This document shows positions 34,263 to 42,072 of a stretch of DNA of 64,000 bases, piece after piece. The DNA is from an uncultured Devosia sp. GTDB lineage: Bacteria; Pseudomonadota; Alphaproteobacteria; Rhizobiales; Devosiaceae. Position numbers and translations under genes: made by a program. Position 1 is the stretch's first letter, and each line of letters starts with the position of its first letter. The stretch covers positions 62,001 to 126,000 of the forward strand of contig NZ_CAMLHM010000003.1 of the NCBI RefSeq assembly GCF_946479885.1, given 5' to 3'. The notes below the pieces were generated by a model that searched no databases, had not been told where the DNA came from, and was given only the letters and a program-made list of their open reading frames with translations.

Positions 34263-35747
34263 ATGGAACACCATTTCACTCGAAAAGAATTATATGACCG
34301 CGTTTGGTCGAAGCCGATACCGCAGCTGGCATCGGAGTTGGGGACGACGACCGTTCTCCTGACGACTGTGCTAAGCCGCGCCGATATTCCGGCGCCGCCC
34401 CCTGAGTACTGGACGCAAACGGAAGCCCGCGAGCCTGCAGCGCAACCGCAGCTACCGCCAGCGGCTCCAGGTTGTTTGGAGCCCTTGCTTATCGACACGG
34501 GTGCCCTCGGCGTGGGTCGTCCTTACAAGGTGCCGAATAGAGCATCAAAATCGTCCGAGACTCGACCTACAATAGTGACACGCGAGGAACTTTATCAGGC
34601 GGTTTGGACCACGCCCCTAACGCGATTGGCGGAGCGGTACGGCGTAAGTGGAACTAAGCTGGCCAAGATATGCGATCGGGAGAATATTCCGTACCCCGCC
34701 CCTGGCTACTGGGCAAAACACGCCGTGGGAAAGGCGCCCGTTGCAGCTCCACTGCCCAAAGCGGACGACCCAATCACCATTTCGCCACCCGTATTGCCAG
34801 TACAGCGTGGCGCTGCGCTGGAGGATGCAAAGCGGCAGGTGGCCCGTCTACGCTCCAATTTCCCGCCGACCGTCCAAGTTCAAGCGCGTCTCATCCGTCC
34901 GCATGAGCTGATTGTCTCCTGGCTGACCAAGCATAAGGACCTGAGAAAGCGAGCCCTAAGTGAGCTGGACCCTTGGACACGCAAGGCGCTTGATCCGGGG
35001 AAATTTAGGGCGGTGGACAACAGACGTCATCGCATTCTCGACGCGTTGTTCAAGGCAATCGAGCGTCTGGGCGGACGAATTACCGAGGGCGAGCGTAACG
35101 ACTTGTTCGCAGAGATGCACGGCGCGAAGATAGCCTTTCAGATGCGCGAAAAGCAGGACCAGATGCGCCGGCCACTAACGTCGGACGAACAGCAGTTGCG
35201 GTCGCCGGACGACAATATGTGGAAGCGAGAGCTCGTCCCAACCGGTCGCCTCGTTTTTCAGTTTCGGATGCCACAATGGCCGCCAAACCTACCGCGCCAG
35301 TGGCTGGAAAGCGGCGGCCAGACTATGGAACGCATGCTGCCCGACATTCTCGCCATATTTGTTGCCGCAGCGCCATCGCTGGTGCAGCAGCAACTTGAAC
35401 GGGAGGCCGCCGAGCATGATCGGCGTTCGGCGGAACAGTCCCGGCACGAGGCCCAGCGGCAACGTCAGCGAGACGCCGATCGGTGGTTGAGTTTCAGTGA
35501 AATGGCGCAGGATTGGTATGAGCTCGCAAGCGCCCGAGAGTTTTTAGCAGCGCTGCGCTCGATGGATGGTGACTTGTCTGTCGAAATCGAGGGTCGCACC
35601 GTGAAGCAGTGGATTGCATGGGCCGAAGAGTGGCTTACGCGCGCTGATCCCACCAGTGACGGCATTGCCGGTGTTTTCAGACGAGTGGCCCAGGCGGAGC
35701 ACTCGATTCGGTCGGGCGGTCAGAGCGATGAAAGCCGAGGCATGTGA
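34263..35747 (+). CDS. protein with a duplicated HTH-like N-terminal domain, unknown function
   Basis: About 494 residues from ATG 34263 (GTG 34257 also possible). Two copies of a ~50-residue module are visible: FTRKELYDRVWSKPIPQLA with AELG-like spacing and IPAPPPEYW (about 6-50), and VTREELYQAVWTTPLTRLA with YGVSGTKLAKICDRENIPY and PAPGYWAKHAVGKA (about 105-157). The second copy is the better conserved and looks like a helix-turn-helix (LAERYGVSGTKLAKIC). The C-terminal half is helical and Arg/Gln/Glu-rich (about 370-420), then QDWYELASAREFLAALRSM. It is recognised as a scattered accessory family of unknown function. It begins about 30 bases after the integrase. Confidence 0.72.
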   Translation: MEHHFTRKELYDRVWSKPIPQLASELGTTTVLLTTVLSRADIPAPPPEYWTQTEAREPAAQPQLPPAAPGCLEPLLIDTGALGVGRPYKVPNRASKSSETRPTIVTREELYQAVWTTPLTRLAERYGVSGTKLAKICDRENIPYPAPGYWAKHAVGKAPVAAPLPKADDPITISPPVLPVQRGAALEDAKRQVARLRSNFPPTVQVQARLIRPHELIVSWLTKHKDLRKRALSELDPWTRKALDPGKFRAVDNRRHRILDALFKAIERLGGRITEGERNDLFAEMHGAKIAFQMREKQDQMRRPLTSDEQQLRSPDDNMWKRELVPTGRLVFQFRMPQWPPNLPRQWLESGGQTMERMLPDILAIFVAAAPSLVQQQLEREAAEHDRRSAEQSRHEAQRQRQRDADRWLSFSEMAQDWYELASAREFLAALRSMDGDLSVEIEGRTVKQWIAWAEEWLTRADPTSDGIAGVFRRVAQAEHSIRSGGQSDESRGM

Positions 35748-35884
35748 GGGACAGCGCAGGCGCCGCGGAAGCTGCGTGCTTGCACCACCGGACCGAGCAG
35801 GCGGCACGGGGGCACAATGTGCGACACAGGCCGAACTGTGTCGGCGTGGTGGCCGGGTCTTCCCTCATACCTCGCGGCTAGTCG

Positions 35885-36073
35885 TCAAGGGCGGCGCGAC
35901 ACAACCAAGGCGAGGCCGTGCAGCGCCACTGCGGCTATGATCGCCACCACGACATTTGTCGAGACGGCCGAACCCGACATGAGGGGGCCCACGGCCCCCG
36001 CGGCCAGGGTCGCGACGGCGACCCCGTTGAGGAACTGTGCGGTTGTGCGCCTACCTTCTCGATTGTTTTGCAT
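35885..36073 (-). CDS. small membrane protein (62 aa)
   Basis: MQNNREGRRTTAQFLNGVAV leads into two hydrophobic helices joined by a short SGSAVSTN turn and ending VSRRP. No family is recognised. ATG 36073 has an excellent AAGGAGACC ribosome site, so the longer open frame upstream is rejected. It is divergent from the 93-aa gene, with 82 bases between starts. Confidence 0.65.
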   Translation of the reverse strand: MQNNREGRRTTAQFLNGVAVATLAAGAVGPLMSGSAVSTNVVVAIIAAVALHGLALVVSRRP

Positions 36074-36155
36074 CTTGGTCTCCTTGTTATTTGACAAGGA
36101 TACCCCCGCTGGCGCGCCCGGGGATAAGGTGGGTAAGTTCAGGTGCGGAGGGGCC

Positions 36156-36437
36156 ATGAAAGCGTTGGTGGATCGTCTGAGCGCGGAACTGGCCGACAGA
36201 TACATCCAGTATCTGGAAACCTTCATGGTCGACCTTTGGAGCGAGCGCGGCTTTGTTGAGTTTCGTGCCGGCTATTCCCTCCGTCGCGACCACCAACTGC
36301 GATCTTGGACAGTCAAAGTTGAAGCGGATTCAGGGGAAACCGACGCCGAACGGGAGCTGCTGATCATTGTCGTGTTCGACGAAATTGAAGAGCAGATCGA
36401 CCTCGCCATCGCCGGCAACAGGGTGGTAGCCAATTGA
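36156..36437 (+). CDS. hypothetical protein (93 aa)
   Basis: Soluble alpha/beta protein of unknown function: LSAELADRYIQYLETFMVDL helix, then FVEFRAGYSLRRD and WTVKVEADSGETDAERELLI with alternating strand pattern, and FDEIEEQIDLAIAG. GCGGAGGGGCC directly upstream supports ATG 36156. Overlaps the next small gene by TTGA. Confidence 0.65.
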   Translation: MKALVDRLSAELADRYIQYLETFMVDLWSERGFVEFRAGYSLRRDHQLRSWTVKVEADSGETDAERELLIIVVFDEIEEQIDLAIAGNRVVAN

Positions 36438-36619
36438 GCGATCAGGGGCGGGAGACGGGAACGGACCTCCAAGAGCGGCAGCGCAGAATTCTCAAACTCC
36501 AAGCGGACCTGCGCCGCTTTCAACGCGTTCCCGCTGGGCGCCGGGACGCTGAATGCGCCGATGAGGGCGAGCAGACGTGCCGAGCGCTGCTGCGGGAACT
36601 CGGCGTCGAGGTCCCGTGA
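36434..36619 (+). CDS. possible small protein (61 aa)
   Basis: TTG 36434 overlaps the previous stop. The product is highly charged (LQERQRRILKLQADLRRFQR) with two Cys in the second half, a helical character. Unknown function; the rare start codon and short length leave doubt, but tight coupling supports it. Confidence 0.45.
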   Translation: MSDQGRETGTDLQERQRRILKLQADLRRFQRVPAGRRDAECADEGEQTCRALLRELGVEVP

Positions 36620-36628
36620 GCGCATTGC

Positions 36629-36916
36629 TCAATTGGACCTGTTCAGCCATCCCCACTCCTCCCGCCAGGCGGTGCGATCACCCGTTAGGCAAAGCTCTTG
36701 GTCGGTCAACATGGCGATTGTCACTGCGTACCCGACGGCCAGGGCCAGCGAAAGCGACTCGCCAGGTTCGAGAACAGGCACGTGATTGTCGATGGCACTC
36801 TGCCGCACTTCCGCAGGCACAGTCACGCTGCCGGTGGGCTCACCCTCCTGCCAGGCCATCTCGACGATTATTGAGCCAATCGGTGGTCGCGCCTCGTAGA
36901 GAAATTGACCGATCAT
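36629..36916 (-). CDS. hypothetical protein (95 aa)
   Basis: No recognised domain. It starts MIGQFLYEARPPIGSIIVEM, with an Ala/Leu-rich, possibly buried segment (SLSLALAVGYAVTIAMLTD) and a Trp-rich end (AWREEWGWLNRSN). GGAGG lies a few bases before ATG 36916, a strong ribosome site. It is convergent with the 61-aa gene and divergent from luxR. Confidence 0.6.
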   Translation of the reverse strand: MIGQFLYEARPPIGSIIVEMAWQEGEPTGSVTVPAEVRQSAIDNHVPVLEPGESLSLALAVGYAVTIAMLTDQELCLTGDRTAWREEWGWLNRSN

Positions 36917-37022
36917 GCTGTGCCTCCAATGTCAGACTATTCCGCAACCCCGACTTCGGTAAGAAACCTCTCGCCTAATCGTTAACGCCCAAGTAACGTT
37001 TCCCGTTGGGGGCAATACGAAC

Positions 37023-37748
37023 ATGGACACTTTCGTCGATGAGGCGATGGCGTTCCTGGACATCTGCGAAAATTGCAGTTCCTTACAGTCGTTAGTCGCA
37101 GAATTCTCCAAGACGCTTTCTGCTTTTGGTTTCAGCTACTTCATGATGACGCGATTGCCAGCGCTCGGCGAAGATGCCGAGCCATATGTGATCGCCCACA
37201 CATGGCCGAAAGCATGGCTGGAACGATACCGCGAGGGCCAATTCTTCTGGCACGATCCGGTCAGCGCCCACTCCCTGACCCAGGTGAGGCCGTTTTCTTG
37301 GAAGGAGGCCCGGTCCAATTCCAGGCAGACCCGCATCGCCAGACAGATTGCTTCCGAGGCGCGCAGCGTCGGCCTGAGAGATGGGCTCGGCTTCCCTATG
37401 GGCGATCCCTCGAGCGTCCAGTCGGTGGTGTCGCTGGCTTCTGACCAGATGGTCGACCTGCCGCCGCTTGCTAGGCAGATGCTGCACTTGGTGTGCTTGA
37501 ACGCAGAGTTCCGTGCGGTAGAGCTCTATGATGCACGGTCCCAGCGTTTTGGGCGTCTGACGCCGCGAGAGCGTGAGGTACTCACCTGGATCGCTAACGG
37601 GAAAAACCTGAATGATACCGGTCAAATTCTCACAATCGCCGAACGGTCGGTCCGGGAACATGTAGCCCATGCCCGCCAGAAACTTGGCGCCTCCACGACC
37701 ACGCACGCGATCGCCAAGGCCATCAAAAGCCGGCAAATCATCCTGTGA
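37023..37748 (+). CDS. LuxR-family acyl-homoserine-lactone-responsive regulator
   Basis: 241 residues. The N-terminal autoinducer-binding domain has the conserved Trp65, Tyr69, Asp78 and Pro79 (WLERYREGQFFWHDPV), Trp93 (FSWKEA) and Gly121 region. The C-terminal LuxR HTH (about 178-240) has LTPREREVLTWIANGKN and VREHVAHARQKLGAS. It lies 129 bases before luxI on the same strand, the usual cognate arrangement. Regulation of luxI by it is inferred from a dyad in the gap. Confidence 0.93.
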   Translation: MDTFVDEAMAFLDICENCSSLQSLVAEFSKTLSAFGFSYFMMTRLPALGEDAEPYVIAHTWPKAWLERYREGQFFWHDPVSAHSLTQVRPFSWKEARSNSRQTRIARQIASEARSVGLRDGLGFPMGDPSSVQSVVSLASDQMVDLPPLARQMLHLVCLNAEFRAVELYDARSQRFGRLTPREREVLTWIANGKNLNDTGQILTIAERSVREHVAHARQKLGASTTTHAIAKAIKSRQIIL

Positions 37749-37807
37749 TGTGTTGCTCTCAAGTATATGATGACAATTGATTTCTGCCGCCTTTTTGCGA
37801 CTCATCC

Positions 37808-37821
37808 TGTCGCTTACGACA
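37808..37821. promoter_or_regulatory. candidate lux box upstream of luxI
   Basis: TGTCG-CTTA-CGACA, a 5-bp dyad with 4-base spacer, flanked by CC and AT. Centre about 63 bases before the luxI start. Size and CTGT..ACAG-like character resemble LuxR-type operators, but it is imperfect. Confidence 0.4.
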
Positions 37822-37877
37822 ATAGATGAACTACTCGCAATTTGCTGACCTTGCCTCGCGAGAGCCGGGGGCAAGCA

Positions 37878-38498
37878 ATGCAATTCCATTTCATCACCAG
37901 AGACAACGAACACCTATTCCAGCCGGAACTGGATCTATTCTTTCAGGCGCGGCACACCGTCTATGCCGAAGAGCTCGGTTGGGTGACCCCGTCGCCAGAT
38001 GGGCGCGAGTTCGATCAGTTCGACACCGCGGCCGCCGCCTACCTTGTCGTGATGGAGGGTGACAGCTTTGTGGCCGGCTCTCGGTTGGTACCTACCCACC
38101 TGCCTCACCTTCTAAGTGAGGTCTTTCCCGACAGTTGCGACCTTCTGCCGATGGTGCGTGACGCGACGGTGGTGGAATGGACACGTGGCTTCATCGTCGC
38201 CGGGCGTCGAGACAAGGGGTCGATCCGGATTCTTGCGGGCGCCTGTGCCGCGGTGATGGAGTTCTGCTTGCTCAATGGATACCGGCAAGTCGGCGGCATC
38301 CAGGACATGAAGTGGATCGCGCTGTGGCGGAAGATGGACTGGTCGATCCACGTGCATGGCCAACCCATCGATATCGACGGCAGCCCCTGGTTGCCGATCT
38401 ACTTCGACGTCACGCAACAGGCGATGCTGAACGCTCGAGCACTGGCCCGCGTTGAGGGGCCGCTGCTAATCCCGCTGGTCGGTCAGATGGCGGCATGA
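37878..38498 (+). CDS. LuxI-family N-acyl-homoserine lactone synthase
   Basis: Makes an AHL signal from SAM and an acyl-ACP. 206 residues from ATG 37878 with GGGGG upstream. All eight hallmark positions fit: Arg25 (QARHTVYAEELGW), Glu44, Asp46 and Asp49 (REFDQFDT), Arg69 (GSRL), Phe in the 80s (EVFPD), Glu100 and Arg103 (VVEWTRGF). It is coupled to the radC-like gene by an ATGA overlap. The acyl chain cannot be predicted. Confidence 0.95.
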   Translation: MQFHFITRDNEHLFQPELDLFFQARHTVYAEELGWVTPSPDGREFDQFDTAAAAYLVVMEGDSFVAGSRLVPTHLPHLLSEVFPDSCDLLPMVRDATVVEWTRGFIVAGRRDKGSIRILAGACAAVMEFCLLNGYRQVGGIQDMKWIALWRKMDWSIHVHGQPIDIDGSPWLPIYFDVTQQAMLNARALARVEGPLLIPLVGQMAA

Positions 38499-39187
38499 TG
38501 ATGCATTCTGGCCTCGACGATGCCGGCAAAGGAACTTCATTGCCGCTCAGCGAAGACGGGCCTGACTATGACCAGGTGCGTGTCCTAGCGAGGTTACTGG
38601 AAAGTCTGATCGGACCCGCAGGAGCGACCGACCAAGCCACGCGATTGCTCGCTCGGTTCGGCCCGCTTCCAGCGGTCCTGCAGGCGGAGGCGGCGCAGCT
38701 CGATGAGGTGAGCGGGGTTAGCCCCGCCACCATCCGCCTTCTCGGCGTTGTTTCGGAGGTCGTCGAAAACGTCGCTCGAAAACGCGCCTATCCCGATCGT
38801 CGTCCCATACTCTCGGCGTCTTCCGAGCTTGTGGGCTATCTACATCTCACCATGACGTTCTTGCCGGTTGAGCAAGCCAGGGTGCTCTTCCTCAACAAGA
38901 AAAACCGCCTTATCGCGGACGAAGTGATGCAAACGGGTACGGTGGATCATACGCCCTTCTATGTGCGCCAAATCATCAAGCGCGCCCTGGAACTGGGGGC
39001 CACGGCGCTGATCTTGGTTCACAATCACCCTTCTGGCGACCCTTCGCCGTCGGCGCGGGACGTTCGAACAACGCGGGACGTCATTGGTGCGGTCAGGCCT
39101 CTGGGAATAGTCATCCACGATCACATCATCGTCGCCCGTTCGGGGCACTCTTCTATGCGGGCCCTGAAGCTATTGTCCGAAGGGTAG
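38495..39187 (+). CDS. radC: RadC-family JAB-domain protein
   Basis: 230 residues, full length for RadC. N-terminal helix-hairpin-helix-like part (RLLARFGPLPAVLQAE, near 47-65), then the MPN/JAB metalloprotease-like domain with LNKKNRLIADEVMQTGTVDH and the metal motif HNHPSGDPSPSARD near 171-184. The biochemical role of RadC is still unsettled; it is common on mobile elements. ATG 38495 overlaps the luxI stop, so its translation is probably coupled to the AHL synthase. Confidence 0.9.
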   Translation: MMMHSGLDDAGKGTSLPLSEDGPDYDQVRVLARLLESLIGPAGATDQATRLLARFGPLPAVLQAEAAQLDEVSGVSPATIRLLGVVSEVVENVARKRAYPDRRPILSASSELVGYLHLTMTFLPVEQARVLFLNKKNRLIADEVMQTGTVDHTPFYVRQIIKRALELGATALILVHNHPSGDPSPSARDVRTTRDVIGAVRPLGIVIHDHIIVARSGHSSMRALKLLSEG

Positions 39188-39225
39188 GTCGTCGTGCTCG
39201 GCCCCGACGGCGGCCGCAGCCGGGG

Positions 39226-39420
39226 GTGGTTGGCTTTCCGGCCAACGAGGTGGCAACGCACTGGTCTTCTACAGCGCTCATCAGCGGCGCCCAGGATGCT
39301 GCGTGGCGGCACGGCAAGCAGCTCATGGTATTCAGCGTTGAGGAGGGTGGAGACCAGGAGCGGCTGGCGGTTGAGCAACTAACCTCGCATCGGGCCGAAG
39401 CGGTTATCTTAGGGGAACGG
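39226..39420 (+). pseudogene. LacI-type sugar-binding domain fragment
   Basis: About 60 codons read VGFPANEVATHWSSTALISG, then AQDAAWRHGKQLMVFSVEEG and LAVEQLTSHRAEAVIL. This is the pattern of the first subdomain of LacI/GalR effector-binding domains (..ALIRGAEDAAWEHGYQLLL..LVELLLSRRVDGLIL). Neither the DNA-binding head nor the rest of the domain is present. Confidence 0.5.
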
Positions 39421-39762
39421 TGCTTGCGCTTGCGCGAACGGCAGCTTTCGGGAAGTTGCTCGACCAGCCTGAACGGCAGGAATGGGGCGCAAAGCAGACT
39501 AGTTTGGGCTGGGTCTTAGGTGACCATCGGTTTCTCTGCCGTGCCGAGCATTTGACCCTTACTAGATCGCGCAGAATGCCCTTTTTGAACCGCCCAAGGT
39601 CCGGCCACCTCCCCCCTCCTCAAATGCCGCTTCTCTGCGACCTCAGCCAGCTAGTGCTTTGGCTGAGGGAAACAACAATGCGTTCGCTGCGCTGGCGCGC
39701 CATTGGAGAAGTGGCCCCGAGGTGGCCTTGACTCCAGATCAGGCCGCGGTCGCCTGCGGCGT

Positions 39763-39786
39763 AGCCCAGCCCTAATGGGCTGGGTT
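39763..39786. terminator. 10-bp hairpin
   Basis: AGCCCAGCCC and GGGCTGGGTT pair (one G-U) around TAAT. Terminator-like, without a U-run; no clear gene ends here. Confidence 0.4.
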
Positions 39787-40125
39787 GGGGACAAGAATAG
39801 GCGGCCTGCTCTGGCGTCAACCCTGGGCTCGATTGACTAAATTGAACTCTGAACCAGCCAAGCGCTCCGGGCCAAGGGCCCGCCTTAGCTTTCTGCATTG
39901 TCCTTGAAAAGAACCGGCCCGCTTGGGCCGCCAAGAGCCGCCTCTTTGACGGGGGGTAACCCCGAGGCCCATTGGCCGAGCGGAGTAACCGACCGGCGGC
40001 AAGGTCGGACCTCGAAGGTCCGGCATTGCCTCTCCTTTGTAACGTCGTGACTAGCATGCCGCTCTCGGCCGCGAGGAATAGCGGGCGGGGCAGACATGGA
40101 CGCGCATATGCGCGATGCGCGGCTT

Positions 40126-40326
40126 CTACAGTGGGCCGACCGGTTTTCGGCCGATGGCGACTATTTTGTATCTCTTGATGGGCAACGCGCCGAAGAAGCT
40201 GTTTCGGCGCTTCAACTCAGCCTCGGTGATCTGGCCGGACTGAAGCAGCATGGCATCCCGTTCACGGCTCAGCTGTTTCTGCTTCGCTCGGCTCAAGCGG
40301 TCTGAATCTGGTGGGTCATTGCTCAT
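40126..40326 (-). CDS. small basic hypothetical protein (66 aa)
   Basis: Basic, helical protein with SRAKQKQLSRERDAMLLQSG and ELKRRNSFFGALPIKRYKIV, ending in IGRKPVGPL. AGAGGA precedes ATG 40326 at good spacing, so this strand is preferred over an overlapping plus-strand frame. It looks like a small conserved protein but no family name is known to me. Confidence 0.5.
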   Translation of the reverse strand: MSNDPPDSDRLSRAKQKQLSRERDAMLLQSGQITEAELKRRNSFFGALPIKRYKIVAIGRKPVGPL

Positions 40327-40561
40327 CGCTCGTCCTCTGCACCTATGCTATCGCGAGTTCTGCCCCGCCACAACGCGTGCCCTCGATGTCTTCGAGACCC
40401 GACCGAGAACGCAGCCGATGGCTCAACGAGCGGTGGGTCGCCGCTTGCGAGTCGATGTCAGCCGCGACAGTCCTGGTGCCCAGGCGCTGAAAGGCCGCCG
40501 GGCTGCGTCTCTGCCCCTTTCTCCTTTCTTCCTTCATTCCCCGATAGCGGCGCTAGCGCCG

Positions 40562-40596
40562 TGCGCGGCCTGGACCTCGATGGTCCAGGCCGCGCA
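40562..40596 (-). terminator. perfect 15-bp hairpin closing the nuclease operon
   Basis: TGCGCGGCCTGGACC at 40562-40576 pairs perfectly with 40582-40596 around a 5-base loop, 12 bases past the stop of the nuclease gene. A 14-bp perfect palindrome (CGGCGCTAGCGCCG, 40548-40561) follows directly in the direction of transcription. No U-run. Confidence 0.65.
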
Positions 40597-40608
40597 GCTT
40601 CTTGTTGA

Positions 40609-42030
40609 TCACGCGTTACCGGTGAACCCCGCCAGATTTGGCGTGAACCGCGGCGCCCTGGCGATCAGCTGATAGGCCAGCCAAGGGTAGAGCACGCTAA
40701 GCATGCTGCGATACCAGGTCATCGTCGAGCCGCCGCGGCTGGCAGTAGCACGATGCAACTGCTCCAGCTGCGCCGGCCCCATAGCGCCCGCCATGCCCGG
40801 AACAAGACCCATGACCAATTCCACCAGCGGTGCCCAGCCGGGCTGGTTGAGAACGATGTCGATGCGGCGGCGCAGTTCCCTCAGCATGGCGTCGTCCGTT
40901 TCGATGGTCAGGTCCAGGCAGCAGCCTTCGACCTGCTGCAGAAAGGCAAGGACCGGGCCGAGCCCGTCGCCGGCGGCGCGATCATACTTATCGCCGTCGA
41001 CATGGGACGCAATGGCGCGCCATTCTGGCATGACCGTCTTCAAGGGCAAACCGCGCGCCGCGTTTTCGCGAATGCGCTGGCGCGAGGCGCCAAAAGCCTC
41101 GTGCGCCGCGGTGTCCATGACCCGCTGATAGCGCGCCAGACCCTCGGTCCTGCGCTGGGGCGCGGGCTTCATGATGACGTCGACGCCAACCATGGCCGAG
41201 ATCCAGATCGAGTGCACCGCCTTGCCCTTGGCAAGGCGCGGGGTGAGAGAAATTTCCCGCAACTGGAACTGGCCCGTCCGCATGGTCGCGGCGACCGAGC
41301 CGGGATCGATGACAAAGATGCGGCCGCCAGCGCCGCTATGGATGTCACCGAAACACGCCTGGGTCAGCGGCTCGATTTCCGGACCGGTAAGCCAGACATG
41401 CTGGTAGCCCGCGCCCCGGTAGCCCTTCTCACGGTCCATCACGACTCTCAGCCCAGTCGTGCTCAACTGGATGTCAAAAGCGACAAGCTGACCCATGAAC
41501 GTGGCCGAGACATCGGGCTGGAGACGCGTTCCGCCCAGGATCGGCACCTGCTTTTCGACCCGGATGTTCGAGAAGCGCGGATCGCGGTGCAGGCAGTCAA
41601 CAAGCTGGGCCTTGAGAAAGGCGTGTTCGGGCCCTTCGTTCGATGCATACTTCTTCGCGGCAACGTTGGGATCATGCGGGGTGCGCCAGTCGCAGGGACC
41701 AGCCCCGACCGGATGCCTGAAGTGCGCGGCGCGGCCATCACGGGGTACGGTGGCGCTGGCCGGATTGCTGCAGAGCGTGACCGGAGCCCCGCAACTGCCA
41801 CACAAGAACCGCGCGTTGCCGTCAGCATTCGCCCCCGCCACTTCGCGGCGGAGATCCCGGAGCATCGCTTCGGTCAAGGGGTTGAGCACGGCGCCGACCT
41901 CGCGCCGCTGGTGTCCTGCGGGGCGGGAAAGGTCGATGACCTCCCGGATTGCCCGGCTTTCGCCATCACCGGACTTGCTGACGGGAGAGGAGGGCGGGGG
42001 GCTGCTAGGTAGCTTTGGGGTGTCGGTCAT
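40609..42030 (-). CDS. CoiA-like PD-(D/E)xK nuclease-family protein
   Basis: 473 residues. A disordered Pro/Ser-rich start is followed by a zinc-finger-like Cys77-x2-Cys80 with Cys87 and His103/His106 (AAHFRH). A nuclease core follows: Glu135 (NEGPEHAFLKAQL), Asp173 (RLQPDVSATF) and Asp186-x-Gln188 (VAFDIQLS), the E...D...DxQ arrangement of CoiA/restriction-like endonucleases. The C-terminal ~250 residues are helical and unassigned. ATG 42030 follows AAGGA at good spacing; the longer frame to 42066 is rejected. It lies 42 bases after the AAA+ ATPase gene, so the two form one operon. CoiA relatives act in competence, but this context suggests DNA defence or element maintenance (inference). Confidence 0.75.
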   Translation of the reverse strand: MTDTPKLPSSPPPSSPVSKSGDGESRAIREVIDLSRPAGHQRREVGAVLNPLTEAMLRDLRREVAGANADGNARFLCGSCGAPVTLCSNPASATVPRDGRAAHFRHPVGAGPCDWRTPHDPNVAAKKYASNEGPEHAFLKAQLVDCLHRDPRFSNIRVEKQVPILGGTRLQPDVSATFMGQLVAFDIQLSTTGLRVVMDREKGYRGAGYQHVWLTGPEIEPLTQACFGDIHSGAGGRIFVIDPGSVAATMRTGQFQLREISLTPRLAKGKAVHSIWISAMVGVDVIMKPAPQRRTEGLARYQRVMDTAAHEAFGASRQRIRENAARGLPLKTVMPEWRAIASHVDGDKYDRAAGDGLGPVLAFLQQVEGCCLDLTIETDDAMLRELRRRIDIVLNQPGWAPLVELVMGLVPGMAGAMGPAQLEQLHRATASRGGSTMTWYRSMLSVLYPWLAYQLIARAPRFTPNLAGFTGNA

Positions 42031-42072
42031 TGAAGGTTTCCTTTCGTTTTTTGTGGAATTTGGCAAAAATGG

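Larger units (their letters stand above)
39188..40125. other. mostly non-coding, decayed stretch after radC
   Basis: Apart from the LacI-like fragment at its start, no gene is convincing. A minus-strand 69-codon frame at 39817-40026 has a good AAGGAG-N5-ATG start but an unremarkable Arg/Gly/Pro-rich product. A hairpin lies at 39763-39786. Pieces of several lost genes are suspected. Confidence 0.4.

Noticed and set aside
40096..40305. Plus-strand 69-codon frame
   Set aside because: The minus-strand frame over the same DNA has the better ribosome site and more protein-like composition; they are unlikely to be both real.
40753..42012. Long plus-strand frame opposite the CoiA-like gene
   Set aside because: Antisense of a gene with recognisable nuclease motifs; composition is His/Arg/Gly-rich, typical of a shadow frame.
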